Positions 14,971-22,883 of a stretch of 64,000 bases of DNA are shown in pieces (within the stretch, counting starts at the first letter, position 1; every line of letters starts with the position of its first letter). A program made the position numbers and the translations under genes. Source of the DNA: Streptomyces sp. NBC_01262 (lineage in GTDB: Bacteria > Actinomycetota > Actinomycetes > Streptomycetales > Streptomycetaceae); the NCBI RefSeq assembly GCF_036226365.1, contig NZ_CP108462.1:310001-374000 (forward strand), read 5' to 3'. The notes under the pieces are model-generated. The model was given only the letters and a program-made list of their open reading frames with translations. It was not told the origin of the DNA and searched no databases.

Positions 14971-16554
14971 GTGGCCAGGCGTCCTCTCCCCGGCATCCTG
15001 AACGGCAGCCGTCCATCGCTGGGCTCGTCGCTGAGCCCCTCGCTGGCCCGAGGGCGCGATCTCGCGCGGACGGCGGCCGACGGCGCCGCCGATGTGCTCC
15101 ATCCGCTGCTGGTGATCCTGCGCGGGCTGCGCCGCCAGACCGGCTGGCTGCACACCTGGTGGGCGCGCACCCCCAAGGAGCGCCGCGGTCCCGCGCTGCT
15201 CCTGGTGGCCGCGATCGGCCTGGTCGTCGTGATGTTCCCCTACGGTCCCTACCTGGCCCTGATCGCGCTGATGGGCTCGGCCGCCTGGATGGGCCGCGAC
15301 CGCAGCGCCCCGGCGCCGGCCGGGCCGAGCGACACCGAGAGCGCCCGGCTCAAATCGCTGTACGACGCGCTGGTGCCATATCTGTCCGACCCGGGCGACC
15401 CGAGCCCGCTGTACGCGTACGAGGGCGACTGGACGGAGGCCTTCGACGCGTACGAGTTCCAGGACGGCCGGCTGGTCCGGCTGCACCTGCGCTACCCGGC
15501 GTACTTCACCGACGGCGAGGCCGAGTCGCGGATGCGCGTGGAGCAGGTGCTGCACGCCAAGACCGGCCGGGGCCGGGAGTACCGCTTCGACTGGGACGAG
15601 GAGGAGAACCGGCTCGGCCTCACAGCTCTGCCCGCGCTGCCCACCGGCATCGCCGCCCAGCGCTTCGTCACCGCCCCCGGCGAGACGGTGCTCGGCTTCA
15701 CCGACCCCGACGCCGTACAGCGCACCGTGCCCGTCGCCGACGGCGAGCAGGTCCGCGACGCCCCGCCGGTCGTGTGGCGCACCGGCCCGCGCTCGGCCGA
15801 GCCGCACCTGCTGGCGCTGGGCAGGCCGGGAACGGGCACGACCACGCTGCTGCGCTCCATCGCCCTGCAGGCACTGGCCCACGGCGACGTGGTCGTGATC
15901 GACGGCGGCGGCACGGGTGAGTACGCCTGCCTGTCCGGCCGCCCCGGCGTGCTGGCCGTGGAGAGCGGGCTCGCCGGGACGCTGGCCACGCTGGAGTGGG
16001 CGGCGCACGAGACGGAGCGGCGGCTCATCGCCGTCAACCGCGCCCGGCAGACGGGCCGCCCCGCGCCCGAGGACACCCGCCGGCCCCTGTGGATCCTGGC
16101 GGACCGCCCGACCGCCCTCACGCAGCTCGCCCACGCCGAGGGCCGCCAGGATCCGCAGGAGCTCCTCGACGTGCCACTGCGGCACGGCCGGGCGGCCGGG
16201 GTCACCGTGGCGGTGGCCGACTCGCTGGACTCGGCCGAGGCCCTGGCCGGCGTCGTGGTCGCGCACACCCGGGCGCGGGTCGTGCTCGGCGCGGTCTCCG
16301 GCGAGGAGACCCGGCTCGTGCTGGGCGCTCCGCAGTGCGCGACCCCGGCCGCCGTGGTGCCGCCCGGGCGCGGGTACGTACGCCTCGGCGCCGGGCCGGT
16401 GCTGCGGCTCCAGGTGCCGGCGACCCCGGATCCGTACGACGAGGAGACGCCGGAGGCGGAGCGACGGGCGGTGCTTTCGCTGCTGCCGATGGCGGAGGCA
16501 CCGGAGGCCGAGAAGGTGCACATGCACAAGGCCGACCTGGAGCTGGAGCACTGA
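14971..16554 (+). CDS. FtsK/SpoIIIE-like membrane ATPase with degenerate P-loop
   Basis: This 527-aa protein begins at GTG 14971. One or two membrane helices (GPALLLVAAIGLVVVMF and PYLALIALMGSAAWM) occupy about residues 70-110. A middle domain follows, then an FtsK/TraB-like ATPase core from about residue 270. The Walker A equivalent is GRPGTGTTTLL, which lacks the invariant Lys, and the Walker B region is RPLWILADRPTAL rather than a hhhhDE motif. It may therefore bind nucleotide weakly or not at all; I recall the same GTTT form in streptomycete homologues, so it is probably not a mutation. It pairs with the small membrane protein upstream. Confidence 0.75.
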   Translation: MARRPLPGILNGSRPSLGSSLSPSLARGRDLARTAADGAADVLHPLLVILRGLRRQTGWLHTWWARTPKERRGPALLLVAAIGLVVVMFPYGPYLALIALMGSAAWMGRDRSAPAPAGPSDTESARLKSLYDALVPYLSDPGDPSPLYAYEGDWTEAFDAYEFQDGRLVRLHLRYPAYFTDGEAESRMRVEQVLHAKTGRGREYRFDWDEEENRLGLTALPALPTGIAAQRFVTAPGETVLGFTDPDAVQRTVPVADGEQVRDAPPVVWRTGPRSAEPHLLALGRPGTGTTTLLRSIALQALAHGDVVVIDGGGTGEYACLSGRPGVLAVESGLAGTLATLEWAAHETERRLIAVNRARQTGRPAPEDTRRPLWILADRPTALTQLAHAEGRQDPQELLDVPLRHGRAAGVTVAVADSLDSAEALAGVVVAHTRARVVLGAVSGEETRLVLGAPQCATPAAVVPPGRGYVRLGAGPVLRLQVPATPDPYDEETPEAERRAVLSLLPMAEAPEAEKVHMHKADLELEH

Positions 16555-16572
16555 AAGGCCGGGACCTGAAGG

Positions 16573-18066
16573 TCACGCCACGAACAGGCCCGCGCCCTCG
16601 CCCTCCGATCCGCCGCCGTGCCGCACGGCCTGCGCCGCCGCCGCGAGGCGGGCGACCGCGTCGCGGGCGACGGCTCCGCCGACGGTGAAGGGCAGGCGTA
16701 CGTAGGACTCGAAGGCGCCGTCGATCCCGAAGCGGGGGCCGGAGGGGACGCGGACGCCGAGGCGTTCGCCCGCGACGGCGAGGCGGGAGCCGGAGACGTC
16801 GGCGGTGCGCACCCACATGGTCATGCCGCCGGAGGGGACGGCGAACTCCCAGTCGGGGAGCTGGTCGCGAAGGGCGGCAACCAGGTCGTCGCGGTATTCG
16901 CGGGCGCGTTCGCGGCGGGTGGCGACGGCCTCGTCCCAGCCGCCGGTGCGCAGCAGCCAGGCGACGGCCAACTGGTCGACGACCGGGGAGCCGATGTCGA
17001 GGTAGGCGCGGGCGGTGACCAGGCGGCGTACGACATCGGGGGCGGCCCGGACCCAGCCGATGCGCAGGCCGGCCCAGATGGCCTTGCTGGCCGAGCCCAC
17101 GCTGATGACGCTGCCGCCGCGGTCGAATGCGGCCATGGGGCGGGGCGGGGCGCCTGGCGGGTAGGGGTCGAGGGTGAGTTCGGCCATGGACTCGTCGGCG
17201 ACGATGACGGTGCCGGCGGCGCGGGCGGTGTCGACGAGGCCGCGGCGCTGGTCGTCGTCGACGAGGGTTCCGGTGGGGTTGTGGTAGTCGGGCATGACGT
17301 AGGCCATGCGGGGCGCGGCGTCGCGCAGGACGCGCTTCCAGGCGTCGAGGTCCCAGCCGGCGAGGGCCTCGCGCATGGCGACGGGGACGAGCCGGGAGCC
17401 GCTGTCGCGGAAGAGGTCCAGGACGTTGGCGTAGCTGGGTGACTCCACGGCGACGCGCTCGCCGGGGGTGGTGAGGCGGCGGGCCGCGGCGGCGATGGCG
17501 CCCATCGCACCGGTGGTGACCATGATCTGCTCGGGACGGGTGGGGATGCCCCGGGCGGTGTACCGCTCGGCGATGGCCTCGCGGAGCACGGGCAGCCCGG
17601 CCGGGAAGTCGCCGTGGGTGGCGGCGTAGGCGGGCAGGTCGGCCAGCGCGCCCTGGACGGCGCGCGAGAGCCAGGGCTCGGGGGCGGGGAGGGCTGCGCA
17701 GCCGAGGTCGATGACGCTGCCGGCGGCGTCCGGGGGCAGCGGTTCCAGCCCCCGGGTGGGCAGGGCGTCGCCCTCGGGGACAGCGGTCCAGGTGCCGGCG
17801 CCGCGCCGGGAGCGGGCGAAGCCCTCGGCGCGCAGCGCCTCGTACGCGGCGGCCGCGGTGGTGCGGCTGATGCCGAGCGCCAGCGCCAGTTCACGCTCGG
17901 CGGGCAGCCGGGCCGCGACGGGGATCCGGCCCTCCAGGACCAGGACCCGGATGCCGTCGGCCAGTCCCCGGTAGGCGGGGATCCGGCGGCCGCCCGCCCG
18001 CTGCGGCCTGGGGTCGAGCAGCCGGGCCAGATGGGGTGCTCCTACGGATGCGGTCCACTGGGACAT
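16573..18066 (-). CDS. MocR-family regulator (GntR-HTH/aminotransferase fusion), YczR-like
   Basis: This 497-aa protein fuses an N-terminal GntR winged helix (RLPAERELALALGISRTTAA, residues about 50-75) to a fold-type I PLP aminotransferase-like domain. The PLP region shows MPDYHNPTGTLVDD and the lysine motif VGSASKAIWAGLRIGW. MocR proteins use PLP as effector or sensor rather than for catalysis. The start is ATG 18066 (MSQWTASVG). It is divergent from a YczE membrane protein, the known yczR/yczE arrangement, so it very probably regulates that gene. The 86-bp intergenic region should contain its operator. Confidence 0.92.
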   Translation of the reverse strand: MSQWTASVGAPHLARLLDPRPQRAGGRRIPAYRGLADGIRVLVLEGRIPVAARLPAERELALALGISRTTAAAAYEALRAEGFARSRRGAGTWTAVPEGDALPTRGLEPLPPDAAGSVIDLGCAALPAPEPWLSRAVQGALADLPAYAATHGDFPAGLPVLREAIAERYTARGIPTRPEQIMVTTGAMGAIAAAARRLTTPGERVAVESPSYANVLDLFRDSGSRLVPVAMREALAGWDLDAWKRVLRDAAPRMAYVMPDYHNPTGTLVDDDQRRGLVDTARAAGTVIVADESMAELTLDPYPPGAPPRPMAAFDRGGSVISVGSASKAIWAGLRIGWVRAAPDVVRRLVTARAYLDIGSPVVDQLAVAWLLRTGGWDEAVATRRERAREYRDDLVAALRDQLPDWEFAVPSGGMTMWVRTADVSGSRLAVAGERLGVRVPSGPRFGIDGAFESYVRLPFTVGGAVARDAVARLAAAAQAVRHGGGSEGEGAGLFVA

Positions 18067-18152
18067 CGTTTCCAGTCCACCTTCCGCGTATTGGCCATGT
18101 TCGGTGTGTGCCTTCAGGCCACACAGTGGCACGAACATTGCGGTGATGACCA

Positions 18153-19064
18153 GTGGGGGTTCAGGTGCGGGGCCAATTGCGCAGGAGGATCGTTCATCTC
18201 TACGTCGGGCTGGCGCTCTACGGTGCCAGTGCCGCTCTGCAGGTGCGGTCCGGGCTGGGACTGGATCCGTGGGACGTGTTCCACCAGGGGGTCTCGAAGC
18301 ACAGCGGGCTGAGCATCGGCAACGTCTCCATCGTGGTGGGCGCGCTGGTGCTGCTGCTGTGGTGGCCGCTGCGGCAGCGTCCGGGCCTGGGCACGGTGTC
18401 GAACGTCTTCATCGTCGGGCTGTCCATCGACGCCACGCTGTGGCTGCTGCCGCAGCCGCACAGTCTCGCCGTACGCGTCCCGCTGCTGGCCGCCGGGATC
18501 GTACTCAGCGGTGTGGCCACCGGCCTCTACATCACCGCGCGGTTCGGGCCCGGCCCGCGCGACGGGCTGATGACGGGGCTGCACGCGCGCACCGGGCGGT
18601 CCATCAGGCTGGTGCGCACCGGGATCGAGGTCACCGTGCTGTCGGTCGGCTTCGCGCTCGGCGGGTCGGTGGGGGTGGGCACGGTGGCGTACGCGCTGGC
18701 GATCGGACCGCTGGCGCAGTTCTTCCTGCGTCTGTTCGCGTTCGACGGTCCGTCACTTCCGGCCGGTCATACGGGCGAAGACGACGACGTTGCCGGAGTA
18801 GCCGTTGGCCTTGGTGTAGGTGCCGCCACAGGTGATGACGCGCAGTTCGGGGCGGGCGGTGTCGCCGTAGACCCGCTTGGCGGGGAAGTCCTTCTTGGAG
18901 AAGACCTCGATGCCGTAGATCGTGAAGATCGCGGTGGTGCCGTCGGCGCGGGCCACCTCGATCCGGGCGTCCTTCTTCAGGGCCCCGAGGCCGTAGAAGA
19001 CGGCGGGGCCGCTCGCGTTGTCGACATGGCCGACGATGACCGAGGTGCCGTCGGCGCCCGGTGA
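18153..19064 (+). CDS. YczE/YitT-type membrane protein with antisense C-terminal extension
   Basis: The first roughly 205 residues are a YczE family integral membrane protein with about five helices; signatures are GLDPWDVFHQGVS, GLYITARFGPGPRDGLM and RTGIEVTVLSVGF. Function is unknown; in MocR/YczR loci it is the regulated target. Start GTG 18153. The family normally ends soon after FLRLFAF. Here no stop occurs there, and the frame runs another 100 or so codons antisense to the sortase gene (overlap 18753-19064, 312 bp), giving an acidic, Gly-rich non-membrane tail. This suggests loss of the original stop codon, or a sequence error near 18750. Confidence 0.82.
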   Translation: MGVQVRGQLRRRIVHLYVGLALYGASAALQVRSGLGLDPWDVFHQGVSKHSGLSIGNVSIVVGALVLLLWWPLRQRPGLGTVSNVFIVGLSIDATLWLLPQPHSLAVRVPLLAAGIVLSGVATGLYITARFGPGPRDGLMTGLHARTGRSIRLVRTGIEVTVLSVGFALGGSVGVGTVAYALAIGPLAQFFLRLFAFDGPSLPAGHTGEDDDVAGVAVGLGVGAATGDDAQFGAGGVAVDPLGGEVLLGEDLDAVDREDRGGAVGAGHLDPGVLLQGPEAVEDGGAARVVDMADDDRGAVGAR

Positions 19065-19496
19065 GACGGAGCCCTTGTACCAGGCGCCCAGGTTCTTGTA
19101 CTGGGGCGGCGGGGTCTCGATGGTCTTCTGCTTGTCGAGCGCGACATTCATCAGGGGCGCGTCGATGCTGACCTTGGGGATCTTGATGCGCAGCGGCTGG
19201 GACTCCGGCAGCGCGGCCACGGCCGCCTGCGCGCCGCCCGCCCCGCCGGCCCCGGGGAGCGCGGCCGAGGCCGCGGTCGGCTGGGGCGGGCCGTCGGTGC
19301 CCTCCAGCCCGTCGGCCATCATCACCAGACCGGTCAGCACCACCGAACCCACCGCCGTCACCACGACCCGCTTGCCCCGCTTGGTGAGCCGCACCTGGGG
19401 CCGCTGCTGCGGCGGCGCCCCCACCGGGCGCCGGGGCGGACGGGCGACTGCGGGCCGTGCCGGTACGGGAGGGCGGTCCCCGGGAGAATGCAGCAT
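18753..19496 (-). CDS. Class F sortase
   Basis: This 247-aa membrane-anchored cysteine transpeptidase has a Pro/Arg-rich cytoplasmic N-terminus (about 40 aa), one transmembrane helix (VVVTAVGSVVLTGLVM) and an Ala/Gly linker. The sortase beta-barrel follows, with RIKIPKVSIDAPLM, the His motif SVIVGHVDN, the catalytic Cys in LRVITCGGTY, and a downstream Arg in VVFARMTGRK. The class F assignment rests on the short barrel and the ITCGG motif. The start is ATG 19496 with AAGGA upstream. A putative substrate with an SPHTG motif lies 2.2 kb away (21733), separated by an acyltransferase. Confidence 0.9.
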   Translation of the reverse strand: MLHSPGDRPPVPARPAVARPPRRPVGAPPQQRPQVRLTKRGKRVVVTAVGSVVLTGLVMMADGLEGTDGPPQPTAASAALPGAGGAGGAQAAVAALPESQPLRIKIPKVSIDAPLMNVALDKQKTIETPPPQYKNLGAWYKGSVSPGADGTSVIVGHVDNASGPAVFYGLGALKKDARIEVARADGTTAIFTIYGIEVFSKKDFPAKRVYGDTARPELRVITCGGTYTKANGYSGNVVVFARMTGRK

Positions 19497-19708
19497 CACT
19501 GTCCTTACTGTGCTTGCTGTCCTTCAGCTACAGCCGGTCCGACGGCAGATGATGGCCCGTCATATCCGACGGTAGGCGCGGCTGCGGCGATCCGCGATCG
19601 CTCGCGGGCGAACGGGGCATCACCCGATCGGGTAGCGCCGCCGTCCGGCGTCCGGCAATCGGCGCAGGCCCGGATGCGCCGCGCGCCGCCCGGGCCGACC
19701 GTGGACCG

Positions 19709-21472
19709 ATGAGATCGGACTTCCGGCGTGCCCGGGGCCTGGACGGACTGCGGGCACTGGCCGTGGCGTGCGTCGTCGTCTATCACGTGCATGCGCCGTG
19801 GCTGCCGGGCGGCTTCCTCGGAGTCGATCTCTTCTTCGTCATCAGCGGCTACCTGATCACCAGTCTGCTCGCCGCCGACCACTGGCGATCCGGCCGGATC
19901 CGGCTCGGCGCCTTCTGGAAACGCCGCGCCCTGCGGCTGCTCCCCCTGCTGTGGCTCGTGCTCGCGGTGACCGCCTGCGCGGCCACACTGACCGGCGGCG
20001 AGGCACACCGCGGCCTGCGCGGGGCGGTCGCCGCCGCCCTCACCTACCGCAGCAACTGGTGGCAGCTGTCGCAACACGATATGTACTTCGCGCAGTTCGA
20101 CGGCCTGGCCCTGCCCGTGCTCCAGCACCTGTGGTCGCTCTCCGTCGAGGAGCAGTTCTACCTGGGCTGGCCGCTGCTGCTGTGGGCCCTGATGTCCGTG
20201 CTGCGGCGGCAGCGGCTGCAGGCCGTGTGCGCCCTCGCCCTGGCCGCCGCCTCGTTCGTGGCGATGGCGGTCCTCTACGCGCCCGGCTCGGACCCCTCCC
20301 GGGTGTACTACGGCACCGACACCCACGGCGGCGGCCTGCTGCTCGGCGCCGCCGTCGCCCTGGCGCTCCCGCTGTCCCGCGCCGGGACGCTGCGGCGCCC
20401 CCGGTACGTACGGGCCATCGACGCGCTGGGCGCCGCGGGTCTGGCGGGGCTCGCCCTGGCCGCGGCACTCGTCAGCGGCACCGGCGCCTTCCTGTACCGG
20501 GGCGGCCTGGTGGGCGTATGCCTGGCCGCCGCCGCGCTGACCGTGGCGGCCTGTACGCCGGGGCTCATGGGCCGGGCCCTGGGGTGGGCGCCGCTGGTGT
20601 GGCTGGGGAGGCGCTCGTACGGCGTCTACCTGTGGCACTGGCCGGTGCACGCCTGCCTCACCGCCGGGTCGCCGGCGGGCAGGCTCGTCGAGCTCGTGCT
20701 TCCGGTGGGCCTGGCGGCGGCGTCCTACCGCCTGGTCGAGGAGCCGCTGCTGCGACTCGGCTGGCGCGGCTGGGCCGAGGCCGTGAGCGCGCACGCCAGG
20801 GAGCTGGCGATCCGTCAGCCCCGGGTCGCGCTGGCCGCCGCGCTGGCCTGCGCGGCCGTGCTCGGCACGGCGTACGTCGGTGTATCGCGGGCCCCTTCCG
20901 GGGGCGGCGGGCTGACGGCCCAGATCGCCGCCGGGCAGCGGGCGGTCGCGGTGCGGCACGACGCCGTGCGGCATGACACCGTGCTGCGGGTGGCGGGCGG
21001 GAGCGAGATCACCGCGGTCGGCGACTCGGTGATGCTCGCCTCGGCGGGTGAGCTGGAGCGGCGGTTCCCCGGCATTGACATCGATGCGGTGGTGGGGCGT
21101 CAGATGCTGTCCGCGCCCGATGTGTTGGCGGCGCTTGAGGCGAGCGGGCGGCTTCGGCGGGCGGTGGTGGTGGGGCTGGGTACCAACGGTGACTTCGGCG
21201 ACGAGAGCATCGAGCGGATCCTGCGTATCGCCGGTCCCGGACGGACCGTCATCTTCGTCAACGTCCATGTGCGCCGGAGCTGGGCATCGCACGTCAACGC
21301 CACGCTCGCGGCGGGGGTTCGGCGGCACCGGGGCTCCGCGCTGGCGGACTGGGACACGGCCATCTCCCGCTTCCCGGACCGGCTGTGGGGCGACGGCACG
21401 CACCCCCGGCCGTCGGGTGCGCGGCTGTACGCGGAGGTCGTCGCCGGGGCGTTGCCGGGCTCGGTTTCCTGA
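19709..21472 (+). CDS. OafA/YrhL-type acyltransferase with C-terminal SGNH domain
   Basis: This 587-aa integral membrane O-acyltransferase has an acyltransferase-3 domain (residues about 8-370) that starts RGLDGLRALAVACVVVYHVH with the essential His, includes DLFFVISGYLI and WSLSVEEQFYLGWPL, and has about ten helices. After a final helix (ALACAAVLGTAYVGV) comes an extracytoplasmic SGNH-hydrolase-like domain with GDSVM, LGTNGDF and DGTHPRPSG, giving a complete Ser...Asp-His set. Such fusions O-acetylate cell-surface glycans or peptidoglycan. It sits between sortase and its likely substrate, suggesting a cell-envelope role. Confidence 0.92.
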   Translation: MRSDFRRARGLDGLRALAVACVVVYHVHAPWLPGGFLGVDLFFVISGYLITSLLAADHWRSGRIRLGAFWKRRALRLLPLLWLVLAVTACAATLTGGEAHRGLRGAVAAALTYRSNWWQLSQHDMYFAQFDGLALPVLQHLWSLSVEEQFYLGWPLLLWALMSVLRRQRLQAVCALALAAASFVAMAVLYAPGSDPSRVYYGTDTHGGGLLLGAAVALALPLSRAGTLRRPRYVRAIDALGAAGLAGLALAAALVSGTGAFLYRGGLVGVCLAAAALTVAACTPGLMGRALGWAPLVWLGRRSYGVYLWHWPVHACLTAGSPAGRLVELVLPVGLAAASYRLVEEPLLRLGWRGWAEAVSAHARELAIRQPRVALAAALACAAVLGTAYVGVSRAPSGGGGLTAQIAAGQRAVAVRHDAVRHDTVLRVAGGSEITAVGDSVMLASAGELERRFPGIDIDAVVGRQMLSAPDVLAALEASGRLRRAVVVGLGTNGDFGDESIERILRIAGPGRTVIFVNVHVRRSWASHVNATLAAGVRRHRGSALADWDTAISRFPDRLWGDGTHPRPSGARLYAEVVAGALPGSVS

Positions 21473-21732
21473 CGGTCCGTCGGAGGTCCACTGATGGCTC
21501 GTCACCCGTTCGATCGTGATCTTTAGAACTTTCCTACCGCACTCCCCCACCGTCCTGACCTGCATGTATGCGGCGACCGCGGCGGATCTTATGGTCCGTC
21601 CGGGGGACCCGGAGAGATCTTCTCGAAATGCGAGACGGGCCGGGCGCCCGCGCAATTGATCACAAGGACGCGGTCGCAGTTCGACTCGAGGGAAGCAATC
21701 CCGCCTGCCCCGTCCGCAAGGAGGTTCAACCC

Positions 21733-22743
21733 ATGCGTGTTTCACGCATTCTGGCAGGGGCGGTGCTCACCACGACCGCCGTCATGATTCCGGCCGCCAC
21801 GGCGTCTGCGGCCACCCTCACACTCACCCCGAGCGCGGTGACCGCAGGCGCCCACGTGTCGTTCACCACGAGCTGCGCGGACGGGGGCACCATCACGAGT
21901 GACGCACTCGACACCCCCGTCACGTTCACGGGCAGCGGCGCGGACGGCCCTGGTTTCGATGTCGCAGCGGATGCCAGTCCGGGCGCTCACAGCGTGCTTG
22001 TCACCTGCGCTCGGGCGGCCGCGGCCGCTCCTGCCGCTCCCCTCGACGGAGGCAGCGCCACTCTGACGGTACGGCGCAGCGGCGGCCAGTCTCAGCAGGA
22101 CAACATCGGCCGTGACGACAAGCGCGACGATGACAACGGCCGCGGTGACCACGGCCGCAGTGACCACGGTCGCGGCGACCACCACGGCCGTGGCGGCAGC
22201 TTCGACCCGTGTGACGACGACAGCGGCTGGGGCGGCCACCACGGCCGCGGCGACAACGACTGGAAGAAGGACGACCACGGCAGCCGCGGCGACAACGACT
22301 GGAAGAAGGGTGAGAACGGTTCCGGGCGCTCCGACAAGGACGACGAAAGCGAGGACCTCGACAAGCGCCAGGACACCAGCCAGAGCGAGGACCTGGGCAC
22401 CAGCGACGGCTTCGGCACCGCCGACGACGGCAAGAACACCGACGACTCGTGGGACGGCGGCCAGAACGGTGGCGGCTGGAAGCACGACAAGGGTGACGAC
22501 GACGGCGGCTGGAAGCACGACAACGGCGGCTGGGACGACGACCACGGCCGCGGCAGCGACGACTGCGACTCGTGGGACCAGTCCGACAGCAGGCCGGCCG
22601 GCAGCCCGCACACGGGTGTCGGCGGTTCGGTCGGCGGCCTGAACACCACCGAGACGGCGATCGGCACCGGGCTGCTCGCGGCGGTGGCCGGTGGCGGCAT
22701 CTACATGGTGCGCCGTCGCCGCATGAACGGCGGCCAGGCCTGA
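21733..22743 (+). CDS. Asp/Gly/His-rich surface protein with SPHTG sorting-like C-terminus
   Basis: This 336-aa protein starts at ATG 21733 with a perfect AAGGAGG. It has a signal peptide (residues 1-28, ending ATASA), an Ig-like beta domain (about 29-112), and a long hydrophilic low-complexity region (about 115-290) full of DHGRGDHHGRG, DDNGRGD and GGWKHDNGGW repeats. The C-terminal anchor is PAGSPHTGVGG, then a transmembrane helix (GTGLLAAVAGGGIYMV) and RRRR. The SPHTG-helix-Arg layout is that of a sortase substrate, probably for the nearby class F sortase. The Asp/His-rich middle could bind divalent metal (inference). Confidence 0.85.
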   Translation: MRVSRILAGAVLTTTAVMIPAATASAATLTLTPSAVTAGAHVSFTTSCADGGTITSDALDTPVTFTGSGADGPGFDVAADASPGAHSVLVTCARAAAAAPAAPLDGGSATLTVRRSGGQSQQDNIGRDDKRDDDNGRGDHGRSDHGRGDHHGRGGSFDPCDDDSGWGGHHGRGDNDWKKDDHGSRGDNDWKKGENGSGRSDKDDESEDLDKRQDTSQSEDLGTSDGFGTADDGKNTDDSWDGGQNGGGWKHDKGDDDGGWKHDNGGWDDDHGRGSDDCDSWDQSDSRPAGSPHTGVGGSVGGLNTTETAIGTGLLAAVAGGGIYMVRRRRMNGGQA

Positions 22744-22778
22744 TCGTCGCGGACCTCCGCGATCAGGTGTGATCCGCC

Positions 22779-22812
22779 CTGCCCCCGGGTGCCGCAAGGC
22801 GCCCGGGGGCAG
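22779..22812. terminator. Hairpin terminator after the surface-protein gene
   Basis: A 15-bp inverted repeat with one wobble pair (22779-22793 and 22798-22812, core CCCCCGGG) and a GCAA loop lies 35 bp past the stop. A second, weaker inverted repeat (TGATCG...CGATCA) spans the stop codon itself. Confidence 0.75.
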
Positions 22813-22883
22813 TCATGTGACCGGACAGGATGCGATGGCATCATGGCCGGTCACATCGGCACGCGTAACAGCGGAGCGGCACC

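Noticed and set aside
14667-16554. Integrated plasmid or actinomycete integrative element around the FtsK-like gene
   Set aside because: No integrase, excisionase, replication gene, tRNA or att repeat nearby; surrounding genes are ordinary chromosomal ones.
19505-21745. 746-codon minus-strand frame opposite the acyltransferase
   Set aside because: Composition is Arg/Gly/Pro-rich shadow coding; the plus-strand acyltransferase has complete motifs.
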